Part shown: one piece after another, positions 34,406-47,038 of the stretch
Layout: every line of letters starts with the position of its first letter
Numbering within the stretch: position 1 is the stretch's first letter
NCBI GenBank assembly: GCA_016800925.1
Contig: JABCPU010000019.1
Span: forward strand, 124,001-188,000
Direction: 5' to 3'
Length of the DNA stretch: 64,000 bases
Source: Suillus spraguei
Taxonomy: Eukaryota; Basidiomycota; Agaricomycetes; Boletales; Suillaceae
The notes under the pieces: model-generated
Databases searched by the model: none
What the model was told of the DNA's origin: nothing
Seen by the model: only the letters and a program-made list of their open reading frames with translations
Made by a program: the position numbers and the translations under genes

Positions 34406-35893
34406 TCATATCCAAGAAGTGATTGCAGGTCGTCGGGAGTTCGGGAAATTTGCTCGGTTCTCTTCTCTGTCTTGGCTGCGTTCAATAGGTGCGGCAGTTG
34501 TCGAACGCGTCGATTTTCCGCTAGAGCGAGAAGATGAACGATACATATCGTGAGATTCACCACCTTCCTGGACGGTGTGCAGGGAGTGGATAGAAGCAGA
34601 GCTACTCATGCTTCCAGCACGTGCATGGATCGCCGTGATGCGTTTATTGCATATCTCGTCATTGCATAGCTTGAACAGCTCATCCAGACCAAGATAATTG
34701 GCTTCGTCACGAAGCTCGAGTAGTGCCTCAAATCTTGCCCGTGATGAGGATGCAAGTTGAACGGCTCTAGGAATGGTGGTTGGATGTTCTGAAATGAATA
34801 GGGGGGTGCGGAGGTAAGTCAAAATGTGGGCATATCTAGAATGATAGCATTATGATTATACATAGTTAGAAGCGGAAGGTACTTACGGAGCACTTGGCCT
34901 GTCAAGGAATACATGTATATTCATGGTTGATTGGGATATACACCCAGAAGACGCTAAATGATCATGAAACATGGCATTGAAGTTATCTGGAAGCTCAGAA
35001 ATATCGCTTGCATTGGAGTACAATGATGCCGCAACCGATTTTCGTGGCAAGAGGGAAGTGACATAGTTTGAGAGGTAAGAAGGCCTTGAAATAAGAGTAC
35101 GGAGTGTCGTGCGGTGCGTTGCTGAACTTGTTTCTATGGTTACGATAATCTTGGAAGGATCAATCGTACTGCTGGGTACAGGGGACAGCAGAATAGGTTC
35201 GAAGGGAGGTTGGGGTGGCGTAGCAGAGACGTTAACGGGCAGCGGTGGTACAGGCGGCAAGTTTTCTGCTAAAGACGGGGTGGTCTTTGTCTTAATGACT
35301 GGACGAAGGATTGTAGATGACGCCATTGGTGCAGGGGGAGGAGGACGGGTTGGGCATGGCGGTACGGATGTGTCTTTCGCCGGAAGGCTCGATGAACTAC
35401 TAGTACGTGTCGAGGCGGATGTAGTTGAGGTTGACGACTCGAGGGAGGACTTCGACGGTACAGGTGGCGGACTACCAGAACGCGTAGGCAAGCCCATTGC
35501 CTCCTCAAAAGTCGATCCCCGTTGTTCGCCATCATCTTCATCGTCAAACAGGGCACTCGTACCAGACAACGCCTCTTGCGGTGTCCTCACAACTGTGGCG
35601 CCACTTCCAAGAGGCCCACTGCGTTTGGTATTAAATATTTCCAAGGAGCTGTCAAACTTAGGTTCTGATATGCGAATTGGTGCAGCTGCGACACCATGTG
35701 GTGAAGTGCTGGAAGAAGTACTTGTATTGCGAGTCAACCAGATCATTGGCTTCGAGATTGAAGGTCTGTGACCTCTTGGAGGTGTACTTGGAGGTGATAC
35801 AGGTGTAGAAGATAGAGAGAAATGATGCAGAGCCAGCTCTGTTGTATGTGAGATGGGTGGTGGTGGATGCTGAGGACGGCTTGGAACAATCAT
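34406..35893 (-). CDS. BTB/POZ-domain protein
   Basis: Exons 35893-34887 and 34835-34406 join in phase to give about 478 residues. The N-terminal 220 residues are Ser/Thr/Pro-rich and disordered, with proline runs (PPPPAPMASS, LPPVPPLPVN). A BTB-like fold follows: KIIVTIETSSATHRTTLRTL, SYLSNYVTSLL, IHVFLDRPSAPYAHILTYLR and LLELRDEANYLGLDELFKLC, the last being the typical end of a BTB/T1 domain. BTB proteins often form oligomers or act as Cullin-3 adaptors; no partner domain is visible here. The Ser-rich C-terminus has no known motif. Confidence 0.85.
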
Positions 35894-36130
35894 GAGGGGA
35901 TTACTAGTGGAAGAAAGGGACTCGTGGACGACTAGAACAAAACTAAGACGGTCAAAGAGTACAAAACCGTTCTGAAGAAACTAGTGGCCACAAAAGTAGA
36001 CCAAACCGTTGTTGCCAGTTATCCGAAGAACAAAAAGATTGCAAGGTAGAAAATGATCAGCACTACAACACTTGCCTCTTTGGGACAACAAAGATTAAAG
36101 CACTCGTGGGAATATTGATCATACCTCACC
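35894..36130. promoter_or_regulatory. Divergent promoter of the BTB gene and RPR2-like gene
   Basis: 237 bp between two divergent start codons; no specific element identified. Confidence 0.5.
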
Positions 36131-36738
36131 ATGGCTGTTGCTACCACAAAATTCCAGACCGCTTTACCTTTCGCACTTCTTTCAATTTCACCCAGTCTTG
36201 CTGCTCTTCATGCTTCTCGAGCGCGTTCTCTCTATCCAGAAGAATTTGATTTTTTATCCGCCACAAATTGTCTGCGGTGTGGTTCATATCTGTTGGCCGC
36301 CGATGGCTCTGTAGAACTCTGCAGACCAAGAAAAAGGAGAAAGATTACTGACAAGAAGTCAAACGCCATCAAGATTACTTGTCATCGTTGTGGATTTATT
36401 TCCTATACCTCATTTGATACGAGGGAGACATTCCCTCAGTCAAAGGCTGCCACTGAAGCCGAACTATCATCACCGGTCCCTTCAGTGTCCGTTTCAGAAC
36501 GTAAACCAAAAGAAGAATCAACACCGTCCTCGTCACGTCCTTCCAAGCCAGTTGGTTTATCCCCTATGGCACATTCGACAAGAGGAACTACACTTGACCC
36601 ACACACAAGCCTAAAAAGAAGACAACGGTATTGCAGGAGATGTTGGCCCGCAATCGAGAGAAGGAGGCTGCAAGAACAAAATCCCAGCAAAAGCCACCAC
36701 CGAGTGGCCTTATATCGTTCCTGAGCTCACTACAATAA
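36131..36738 (+). CDS. RNase P/MRP subunit, Rpr2/Snm1/Rpp21 type
   Basis: Exons 36131-36550 and 36610-36738 give 182 residues. The zinc ribbon is NCLRCGSYLLAADGS and ITCHRCGFISYTS, the four Cys of the Rpr2/Snm1/Rpp21 family, preceded by a helical stretch (LLSISPSLAALHASRARSLY). These proteins bind the RNA of RNase P or MRP, which process pre-tRNA and pre-rRNA. Splicing out the 59-bp intron (gttggt..cacaag) restores KKKTTVLQEMLARNREKEAA and the PPSGLISFLSSLQ end; without it the frame runs into unlike sequence to 36724. RPR2 versus SNM1 cannot be decided. Confidence 0.87.
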
Positions 36739-38594
36739 CAAAAAGGTACGCTGTCAATCTTACATATGAATACATCATGTTCTCAAGACCTGGCATTCTT
36801 CGACAATAGTTCCTTGATCGGTTTGACGATGTGTATCTCCTTCCTCGCCCTCAGGCTTGAGCCCATTTGGAAGCGGCTGAGTAAGGAAGAGATGCAGGAG
36901 ATCACTCCACCGATAGGCTAGGCGACATACTTGAAAGTTCACGTTCAAATAATACATGAACAAAGCATTTTATTTGACCCTCCTAACTGATTATATCTTA
37001 TATAGCGGCCGGTTCATTAATCCGAAGCATGCGTGTGTAGTTTCGTTTGCTGTATCACTATAGGAAGATGAAGTCCATAAAATATTGAGAATTTGTGCCC
37101 ACGAGCGGAATCCAGGGGGATGACGGACATAAGGTAGGAATGCATGAGTGATCAAATTACTTGCATCCGCCGCTCTGGAAGTCCGAATCGGCCTCTCGCC
37201 CTTCGCATCGTTCTCACACTACTCAACTGTCTTTTTCTGCTGCAGACTCGTGCCAATGCTGTGTTACTCATAGAAGCCCTCATTTAGGAGAAACAACCTT
37301 GGGAAACCGTGGTTATTTAGGTCGCCACTTAAAGCACGGGAGATCTGTGGACCGTGGTCGGCATGCCTCGGTTCAGAAGCTTAGAGTGTTACTAGTCAGA
37401 TTTCAATATATTCTCTCCCTGATCGAGATGCGGCTGAATTCAATTCGCGCCTAAAAATCTCTACCGCCCGAACGCGTCCGGTGACCGAGATCCGACCCTG
37501 CCATATATCACTTTGGTTCCCATAATCTGGAGACCATGGGTGAATGCCATTGTATCGGGTTGTCACTATGATTCTGACCAATACTGGAGCAGAGGTACAG
37601 GGAACGAATCTCAATCCAAGTTAATAAGTTCGCGCAGGAAGAGATCCCAGCCGTTGAATGTCCAACGACATGCCACTGATGGTGGCACCTCCAACTAAAG
37701 ACCAGGGGAGGGCTAGCAAAATCGGCCGGCATTGGTATGCCTCCAAAGGTGAAGCTGCATTGGTATGTTGTTGATGATGAGCACGAATACCCCGGCGGTT
37801 GAGATGTTCCACTGGCAGCCGGTGGATACAAGATTCTGAGAAGTTCGTGTCGACGGGACTGAGGACGTGTGGATTCAATGACTGGGAATGAAGGTGCAAT
37901 GTCGGAATTATTACTTTAGCAATGCCGGTTTGATGTCGATGGGCATTTGGATCCAGCTGAGTTCATCATTAACATCATTGTTCAGGTGAAAGCCTGAGAC
38001 TGAGCCATGGGTGCTCTACATAAAAAAAGTCGCGAGAGCGCGAACTGGATAATCAAGCAGCGGGTGAGTACGTGTCACAGCCTGACCAGGTCGTACCATA
38101 TCATGATGTGCATTTAAAGAGGTACATTGAGGTTTTATTGCTTATCGACATTAGGAAAACATTCGAGCTTCCATCAGAAATGACCAGGGCCAAACTTGTG
38201 ACAAGTAGGCTGTACCCTCCCAAGTTATACTGGCCTCCTTCTCCAACCAAAATCATATTGGGACCACTCGATACAGAAGCCGGGAGTCTTCCATCAACCG
38301 ACTTACAGTAGAGGACAAGATGCTACAGCGTACTACAAGGTGCATCAAAATTCAATATTATGATGGAGCGGTTTTACTTTAACATTCATACGCGTGAAAA
38401 GCTGACTTGATGTTGACTTTGCATTCGTGACTCGATCAATGTGTAGTGCTGCTGACTCACTACTATATAAACCATTGACACTGTGTACTACCAGAGTAAT
38501 AAGATAGGTAAAGACCTATTTATGTCATGCCTGTATTGCGTCTCTTGGAACGTATTCTACAAGAGAAATAAAATGATTGTGGCTACCTCGTAGT
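36739..38594. other. Gene-poor stretch, no supported gene
   Basis: About 1.86 kb. Short frames at 37161-37454 (+) and 37396-37899 (-) show no domain. I see no terminal repeats, so its nature is unknown; it could hold decayed sequence. Confidence 0.5.
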
Positions 38595-39860
38595 TTACAC
38601 TATAGAAGGGCTAGAAATGGATAACTCCTTCTTCTGTTCTTCGACGTAGGGGGGCGCTGGCTTGATGAACCTTCCGGGCCAGAATGGAACGTACACGAGG
38701 ATGGCCAAGCAATTGGGAATTGTATCACCTAGGTAGAAGGCTGTCTCGCTTGTGCTCAGATTGCCGCGGAAACCCTCACTAGCCTCCGCAACACGATAGA
38801 TGGAACGGATCTACCGAGATGTCAGTTAAAGACTACGAGATGGCTGCCTATATGCAATACGAACCAGAAGTCCGATACAACTGACCGCCATGGCAGCGGC
38901 GAGTGTTCGCCAGTCGTTAGTCCAGTGTTGCTTTGAATCTCGCATGCAGACATCCTGTTCCTCAGTGTAGACCTTGTAGAGGAATCGTACATAAATGGAA
39001 CAAAAGAAAGCGAAGGAGACCAGTTGCATAACGAGGCCAACCAAAAAAATCTGACAGATATCATTAGACCCGCTGATAAGTGCCAGACGCAAGGACATAC
39101 ATGAAATCCCAATGATGCCGAACTTTGAACCGTGGACGTGCTCATCGAGGCTCCTATCGCCTTTGGTACCATATCATCAAGACAGGTCATTCAAAAAAAA
39201 AATTCAATGCTCACTTGGATGAGAAAGGTAGACACGTCGGACAAAACAAACATTAGCGTGAGCCGCTTCACTGGAAGCAATATGTGATGGGCGCAGTCGA
39301 TTTCAGCGGAAAGGCGATTAAGAAGACTATAATTTGCGGCAATGAAGAAACAGGGCTTTTAAGGGTCAAGATATGTCCATAATCATGGTTTGGTGCTAAC
39401 TCACAGACAACACGATCATCAAGTCCTCAGAGATGAAAATCATCAATGAGTCAGGGCTATTATGCACAGCGAAGCGAAGCGCGAAGCCGAGAGCATACAC
39501 TACAACCAATATGAGGAAGGACCAAAACAAGCAAATAACTGCGACATACTGTATTCCCCGATGACCATGGACAACATGAACCTCCCGCCGTTATATATTA
39601 CTTGATAAGTTTGAATGAGAGCGACCAACAGCACAAAAACTTTGCACCGTAAGTTACGTGTTTCTTTGGCTTAAAGGTCACTCACCAAAGGCGATAGCAG
39701 TGAGCGTATTGTTAGGGATATATCCGAGGGCATTACAGAGGTCATTTCGTGGGTCTAGATAAGGATCGGAAGGACATATTACAGAAGTAGTGGCTGCCTG
39801 AGCCGACGTGATAAGGAGTGTCAAGAGAAAAAAAATACTCGTTAAGATTGGGCCAGCCAT
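38595..39860 (-). CDS. RTA1-like lipid-translocating exporter family protein (copy A)
   Basis: Exons 39860-39686, 39639-39550, 39499-39405, 39355-39215, 39160-39101, 39050-38865 and 38810-38595 give 320 residues with every junction in phase. A signal-like N-terminus (GPILTSIFFLLTLLITSAQA) is followed by CPSDPYLDPRNDLCNALGYI and seven hydrophobic segments, among them FVFVLLVALIQTYQVIYNGG, LGFALRFAVHNSPDSLMIFI, SLLNRLSAEIDCAHHILLPV, IFLVGLVMQLVSFAFFCSIY and ILVYVPFWPGRFI. RTA1/RSB1-type proteins are seven-helix plasma membrane proteins linked to resistance to 7-aminocholesterol, azoles and sphingoid bases. Its tandem copy lies 2.7 kb upstream. Confidence 0.93.
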
Positions 39861-41249
39861 GAGAAGAAAAAGACGAAAAATAAGAAGATGAAGAATACCT
39901 TTCACGAGTCAACAAACTCGGCTTTTATGCTTGGATAGTGTGTCCATCTAAAATTATGCACCTCAGTACAGCACCAAACGATATCCATGCGAACCGCGAG
40001 GCAGTGAGACACCCCATGCAAACATAGATTCATCAGAGGTTTACCGTGAATTCAGAACCAGCGATGTACCTGTGCGTGATGGTGGCGTCACGGCCATTGG
40101 AGGTTTCCAAGGGTATACCGCACTTTGTCTGGGTCCAAGCAAGTAACCAATTAACCAGAGGTAGATCTGAATGAATAATGATATATGATCAAATTGATTG
40201 AAAAACCGTGGTCTGTAAAGCGTGGTTCGTCTATCTCATGTATAAACTGCTTCCAGGTTCTGAAGTCGGAGAGGTAATCCCATGTTATTTAATTAGTGCA
40301 CCGCTTTAAATTTAGAGGCCGCTGTATGTGCCAACACCGTGATCAGGCTCTGTTTGCAAGTTGGGGGAAATTATGCGGCGGGAGTCGTTGTCTAGGTACT
40401 ATAGTAAAATCCAGCATAGGTCCAGGAGGGAATAAAAATGTAACATACTTCCAAATACGAACCTGATGCCTGTTGGAGGCTGTTGAGCGACAAAGATCCG
40501 AGGCATAAAGCTGTCCGACCATCATGGTATCATTGATCAATGTCCGAATATAGCTAGAGTCCGACGTAAGGCAATGAGGTCACAATGATTGGTTGGGCTG
40601 GGACTAAGCCTCAGGCCTCAGCCTTGCGAGATTGTCGCTGCATCCATCAAGCGACAACCTGAAATTGCAATAGATAGACATCCGGTGCTGATGATCATAT
40701 TTATAAGACTAGTCGAAAGATTTACAAATATAATAACCGAAGTGAAGTGTTAAACTGGATGTAGAGGGCGGGCGAATAGGATCGGTGAGTGAAAAAACAA
40801 CTTTCGCTCAGGAATCGTTGACGCGTGATCCGAGTCACGCATCACACCGGGTTGGCCTCAACGTTGATAGGTCTAATCCGTGATTTCCTCACGTACACGC
40901 TTTTCCATTAGCAGTGGAATTCACTGTATAGACTTATTAATGCAGCGCCGACGGCTGCAAGGTTGAAAAGCATTCCGACTGTCACCCAGAACGAGCGGGA
41001 GTTTTTTTCAAGTATATGGCAGTTCGGTGATATATCGAATACTCAGTACCATATAAATTACGCCAGTCCTTGCAGATGGTAGATAATTCATTCAGTCCGG
41101 TAGTTCTCTCCTAAGTACTCCCACATAGTCTCTACATACTCAAACCATATAAAAGAAAGACAATGATTCCCGAGCCCCAAGGTCCCTGTGTGTCATGATA
41201 TAAAAAGTAGTCCGAAAAATAATAAAAGTGAAATAAGTGTGATCCATGG
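39861..41249. other. Spacer between RTA1-like copies, partly duplicated
   Basis: 1.39 kb without a gene. The part at about 40215-40280 (gtggttcgtctatctcatgtataaactgcttccagg..gaagtcggagagg) is similar to 42990-43060 upstream of copy B, so the duplicated unit includes several hundred bases of promoter. Confidence 0.6.
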
Positions 41250-42568
41250 TCATTTAGCACCGGGTACTTCATAGTTGTAACCTAAAGTACTGTCAGAGAC
41301 TAACAAATCCTGGCGATTCGGCAATTCGTTGACGGAGGGCGCTAGCTTGCCTGTGATGTACCTTCCGGGCCAAAATGGAACGTAGATCACGATGGCCACC
41401 AAAAGGGGAAACGTATCACCAAGGTAGAAGGCTTCTTGACTTTCTGTGAGGCTGCCGTGAAAGCCCTGAGCGACCTCTGCAACACGGTAGCATGAACGAA
41501 TCTGCGAAAGCGTTTGTTAAAGGCGATAAGGTTTCTACATGGAAGACGAACCAGAATGCCGCTACAACTGACAACCAAGGCAGCGGCGAGTGTTCGCCAG
41601 TCGCTATTCCAGCGTTGCTTTGTGTCTCGAATCCAAATGGCCCGCTCGTTGGTGCGGACCTTGTAGAGAAATCGTGCGTAGATAATACAAAACAAAACGA
41701 CGGAGGTCAGTTGCAAAACGAGGCCGGCCAAAAAAATCTGACAAAGATGATTAGACCCACTCAGATTGAAATAAAAGCGGGTGCAGAAACACACATGAAG
41801 TCCTGTCAAAGCAGAATCGTAGTTGGTGGATGTAGTTACGGTGGCTCCTACAGCCTTTGAAAAAACATCATCAGAGGAACTCATTGAAAAAAAGACAATA
41901 CTCGCCTGGATGATAAAGGTACTGACGTCGGACAAGACGAAAATGAGGGTGAGCCGCCCACTGGAAGCAAGACCTGATGGGCGCAGTCGATTTCCCTGGC
42001 AATGCGACCGAGGAGAACGTAATTCGCGGCAATGAAGAACAGGGCTTTATAAAGGATCAACAAACGGCCATTGTTGCTATTTGACGCTGACTCACCGATA
42101 ATACGATCAACAAGTATTCAGCGATGTAAATCCCCAGTGAATCAGGATTATAATGCAAAGCGAAGCGAAACCCAAAGCCTATGCCGTAAACTACATCAAA
42201 CATCAGGAAGAACCAACGCAAGCGTAAGATTGAAACGTACTGTATTCCCCGATGACCATGGGCCACAACCAACCTCGCACCCTTGTAGATAATATGGTAA
42301 GTTTGGATGAAAGCGATCAGCAGCACCAAACCTTTGCACAGTCACGGTAAGTTACATGTATTCTCTGGGTTACTGGGTACTCACTGAAGGCGACGGCAGT
42401 TTCTGCATTATTAGCAATATAACCAAGGTCATTGCATGGATCGTTGCTCGGTTCTATGTAAGGATCAGAAGGACATTGAGTAGAATTACTGGCGGCCCGG
42501 GCCGAAGTGACATAAGTCAAAAAAAGAGTCAAGGGAAATAAAATGCTGGCTAAGATAGAACGAGCCAT
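41250..42568 (-). pseudogene. RTA1-like protein, copy B, with three single-base indels
   Basis: Same seven-exon layout as copy A, from MARSILASILFPLTLFLTYV and CPSDPYIEPSNDPCNDLGYI (42568-42385) to the end at 41250 (..GYNYEVPGAK). Later blocks are well kept: FGFRFALHYNPDSLGIYIAE, IFLAGLVLQLTSVVLFCIIY, AIVIYVPFWPGRYI. Against copy A there is one extra C near 42261 (GCCCATG), one T missing near 42038 (TGTTCTTC versus TGTTTCTTC) and one base missing near 41956 (GTGGGCGG versus GTGAAGCGG). The fourth intron has a GC donor (CAG|GCGAGT). With normal splicing no full product is made. Either a young pseudogene or sequence errors; amino-acid conservation between indels argues that it was functional until recently. 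Confidence 0.75.
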
Positions 42569-43445
42569 GAAGAAGATGAAAGGGGTTGTAGATGCCCTCA
42601 CAGTATGGGACAAGCTCAGGTTTTATACCGGAGGACGAGAGTATATCCATCAATAACTTCGCAGCGCAGCGCTGTCATTCATTAAATTATGAGGCACCGA
42701 GTAAGGACTATGACTAGCCGGGCGTGCTAAAACTCATCAGAGGTTCACCGCAGTAAGATCACCAGAACGTTTACTAGATTAATACCCTCGCCTATCCTTA
42801 AGAATTTATAAACACGATGTGTCCGTAATGAGATGATTGGGGGCATTGCAGCATGTCTCAAGGTCCGGGCGCCCAAAGAATATATAGTTCCTTGTCTGCT
42901 GGGTCAAAGCAGGTGACCAAGGATATGTCCGAGCGAATGTTAATTTTACGAGGAGTGTGTAAATTGACTGGTAAACTGCGGAGTGTGGGTCGCAGAGGTT
43001 CGTCCATCATGCGAAAACTGCCTCCGGATTCTGATATAGTAGTTGAAGTCGGAGAGTTAGCTGCGTGTTCCTGCACATGCGTGATAAGTAGAAAACTCAG
43101 TAATTCCCCCGTGTGCTAACCTCCTTGGAATGTTGCTTGCGACTTCGCACTTCTGGAGTTGCTGCGGCACTGCCCATTCCGGAGTCGATTCCTAAGCGTC
43201 AAAACTCAACATATAAAAGTTTGGAAAGCAGTGCTTCAGACCTTGAGGCTTGTTTCTTGATGTAGTGAGTGGCTGTTGAACTAGTGTATTGTCTTGTGCC
43301 TGTAGTGCCTGTTCTATGATTGTGGTACGCAAGTTGACCTGTGTGACATTTGACGCGTGACTCTACAGATAACGCGACTGGTCACACCCGCGCCGTTTGG
43401 TCCTGTGACCCGGACAAAGCCTCCCTTTCGATACTTATTACCACT
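42569..43445. other. Upstream region of RTA1 copy B and VID27
   Basis: 877 bp between divergent genes. The RTA1-proximal half resembles the upstream region of copy A (see 39861-41249). No gene recognised. Confidence 0.5.
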
Positions 43446-46273
43446 ATGAACATCTTCAAGAGTCGTAAGTGTAGTTGTTTTTTGGTATGCATGCTTCTAA
43501 CATTCTATAGTCTTGGAAAAGTATGGCGTACGTTCGATCTTGCTGGAAGATATGTCCGATGGCCTAGTAACCCTACTACCCTCAGAGGACCCCAATGCCG
43601 CCGAAGTCGTCAAGATTGAGATGGGCCAGTTATACCTTGTCAGGCCGGGGAATATTCGGTCATCAAGGGAATGCATGTGCGGGCTGTGTCGATTCATCAT
43701 ATAACTGTTCCTGATCTCATTGTAGATACAACGAAGCAATAGCCACCATACGTCGTGTCCCCGCACTCGACCACAATTTTCAGCTAGTCATTACACGAGT
43801 ATATGAAGATGGCGATCAGGAGCTTCTCGAGGATGAAGATGAAAGTGCGTAAATCTATTGTACACGTCATCTAATACAAGCTCTCACACGTAACGAATGA
43901 TAGCTGATGAAGAGAGGGTGTTCTTGATCAGCGAAGAACTTGAATTCCGGTCTGGGGTGACGGACGATGAACCAACTTTCATTTGGCGTGATCTCGATGG
44001 GGATGTCGACGAACTGTATGATTCGTAGCCTCGGGCACCAACGAACCGACCCGTGTGTTCTTCGAGACTTGCATGTACCGCGCAATGTACGAACGCAAGT
44101 TTAAGGCAAGTGCGGATAACACAAAGGATTCTGACTTGGAGCAGTTTATATGGCGGTTAGCGCTTCTCGTTATGTCGCCCTTAATCGCTTCCCTGATAAC
44201 GTTTTCAGACCTGTCACAAAAGCTAGGGGTAACCGGAAGTCACCGATTAATCAACAAGACTCTGGGGACCTTCCATCAGAAACTGTGGATAACTCTGCGG
44301 TTCAACCACAAACGATGCCGAATAAATTAACAAGTGCAGCGGCGAGACCATCGTTTGCGAGCTCCTCACTCCCAACAATTGTTTCTGAAGAAGGTCTCAT
44401 CTTCTCCTGGAACCTGGAAGTAGAAGGTTTTGTTGCCGAACGCGAGGAAGTAATTGTTGCCAAGATCGTTGAGCGCACGCCTGGCAGCTTCAATTATTGG
44501 CTTATACTCACTGATGAGGATGGCGATTTCGTTTCGCACAAAATCTCTTCGGATATGAATGCTCGCTGGGCTCCAAAAACGTCATCATTAACGTGGAACT
44601 ACGCCAACAGTGGCAGATATGATAGTTTGGCCCTGCAACTCGCATCTACAGAAGCCTACTACGCGTTTAAGACGGCCTTCGCTCAATGTCTGTGGGAAGC
44701 ATTACATGGTGTTGAATTTCGAAAAGCCAAGGTAGAAATCCCGTGATTTCAATATTTCAAATGGTTTATTGTGCACATAGCCTGAGGAGCAAGCCTACGT
44801 CATCAGTTCAACAACTGAAGATGTTGAAATGCGTGACGTGGAGGATGAAGACGAAGACGAAGAGGAGGTTGAATCTGAACTTGACCCTGATGAAGGTATG
44901 TGGATTCTGCTATCGCACACAGGAAACCCCTGAGTCGCTTCTTAGAAGCAAGTGAGGAAGAAGAGGAGGAAGAGGAGGAAGGGGATGCTGTTTCTCCCAT
45001 GCAACAAGGGGAACGTAACTCGCAATTAACGATCGGATATAAGGGCGACCGCTCTTATGTTGTCCGTGGAAATAATATTGGTGTCTTCAGTCACTCCAGC
45101 AATGATCAAGTGAAGTACTATGCGACTATTAGTAAAATTTCTACGCCGAAGGGCAAAGAATTCAAGCCACAGGAGGTATTTTAGTTTCAATCCCTTGGTA
45201 TGATGACAAGCCCTGAGATCATTTTTGTGCAGGTCATGTTGCACGATCAGGACACGAAGATGGTTCTCAAGAATCCTTTGGATCCCCATTCGTTGTTCAG
45301 CATGGACATTGAACGAGGCAAAGTGGTGGAAGAATGGAAGATCCACGAAGATATCACAGTTGATCACATTGCCCCCGACAATAAATTCGCTCAAACTACT
45401 CGCGAGCAGACTCTTGTTGGTGCTTCTCACAATGCGCTGTTCAGAGTAGATCCACGTATCTCTGGCAGCAAGATGGTTGAGAGCCAATACAAGCAATACG
45501 TCAGCAAGAATAAATTTTCTGGGGTCGCTACGACAGCCAGCGGGAAGTTGGCAGTGGCAAGCGAAAAGGGAGATATCAGACTGTTCGATACAATTGGGAA
45601 GAATGCGAAGACAGCTTTACCACCTTTGGGTGATCCTATTCTCGGTATCGATGTCACTGCCAGTGGCCGGTGGATTGTCGCAACAACAAAGACTTACCTG
45701 TTGCTCATCGACACTCTTATCGGGGAAGGGAGATACGCCGGAAATCTGGGTTTCGATCGAAGTTTCCCCGCTAACGCCAAGCCGATGCCGCGAAGACTTC
45801 AACTTCGCTCTGAGCACGTTGCATATATGAATCATGACATCAGCTTCTCAGTTGCACGGTACGTACCTTCAGGTCAGGAGTAGCTACGACCCTGACTGAT
45901 TTTACCGAAACCGTAGTTTCAATCAAGGCGAGGGACAAGAAGAGAATGCCATTGTTACATCAACAGGGCAGTATGTCATCGCATGGGATTTCGCGAAGGT
46001 TAAGAAAGGGCAACTTGACAAGTACGAGATTAAGAAGTACGAAGACATGGTTGTTCAAGATAATTTCAAGTTTGGAGATGATAAACAAATTGTGAGTATT
46101 CTTGAGCGTATAAAGCCGCGGTGCATTGATGTAGATCATTGCAGATCGTGGCCCTGCAGAACAACGTTCTTGCGATTAACAAGAAGAACCTGAAACGGCC
46201 CACAAGAAATTCGCTTGCGGCCCCTATGTCCAGTCTTCAGAGTCGGTCGAACATTGTACATAGTCCGTACTAG
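43446..46273 (+). CDS. VID27: VID27 (vacuolar import and degradation protein 27), one base missing in exon 4
   Basis: Exons 43446-43464, 43511-43658, 43726-43844, 43904-44155, 44209-44731, 44781-44895, 44946-45175, 45233-45858, 45917-46091 and 46145-46273 give about 778 residues, matching yeast Vid27 (782). Marks: N-terminal FLISEELEF; PH-like middle (EGLIFSWNLEVEGFVAE); long acidic run; then WD-like C-terminal domain with IGYKGDRSYVVRGNNIGVF, HDQDTKMVLKNPLDPHSLFSMDIERGKVVEEW, NKFSGVATTASGKLAVASEK and TGQYVIAWDF. At 44017-44028 TAT GAT TCG TAG gives a stop, while one extra base (TAT GAN TTC GTA GCC) restores the conserved reading; exon 4 then also fits its splice phase. Role: linked to fructose-bisphosphatase degradation in yeast. 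Confidence 0.93.
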
Positions 46274-46413
46274 ACAGTGACAGAATTGTTGTGATAGTGG
46301 TATGTATTGCGGATTGTATACCTAACGTCTCCGTAGGATAGGTGTATCGCAGAAGTTCTCTAAATATATAAGTGAAGATGTATATAATATCCCCTTCAAT
46401 TTCTCTTATCCAT

Positions 46414-47038
46414 CTATTCCTTTTCATTTGTAGTGACGTCAGCCTGCCTGTCGCGAGTATCAACGTATCTCCAAATTCCAAGATGCCACATGATCCGGGG
46501 TATCATAAGACTAAATCCGAGAACAATGGTAGTCCAAAGCATTGGACTCCACTGCGAAACATCCCACCTCTGATCTCCGAGAGCCCAGAGGGTAACAAAG
46601 AGGTGCATGCAGTCGCCCATGAGAAGGGGGGTCATGAGAGCAAATACGATCTTCTCTTGTACAGGGAGTTGGGTCGAGAGATGCTTCCGGATAGCGGTTA
46701 ACACAAAAAAGTTGACGACCCCCATGAGGGCACAGACGTGAGCCAGTTGGATCACAGTGACGATGGACGCCTTTGGAAGAGTAGTCGGTGGGGTATTATC
46801 CGCTGGCCATGGCGCTTGTGCGTTGTGTGTCTGTCAGGTGGTCATTGAAAGTTCGAGTGAAATAAGAGACTGCGAGACTCACTGTTGCAGGGTCGTGCAC
46901 TGCTCCTATGAACCCAAATATGGTCAAAGCGGGTTCGTAGAACGCGAAAAGCGCATAGTAGAAATCGGGTATAGCAGATGCCGACGGCTGCATTGGAAAT
47001 ACAGGAGTATCGAATACAGGAATTGCTGGGATCGACAA
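46414..47038 (-). CDS. Small membrane protein, DUF7704-like
   Basis: Exons 47038-46883 and 46830-46414 join in phase 0 for 190 residues. Four hydrophobic segments are visible, with PDFYYALFAFYEPALTIFGF at the start, HVCALMGVVNFFVLTAI, IVFALMTPLLMGDCMHLFVT and WTTIVLGFSLMIPRIMWHLG. The FYYALFAFYEP motif and layout match a fungal family of unknown function (DUF7704). It ends tail to tail with VID27, with 140 bp between stops. Confidence 0.82.

Noticed and set aside
36739..38594. Possible decayed transposon in the gene-poor stretch
   Set aside because: No terminal repeats, target duplication or transposase-like frame could be found.
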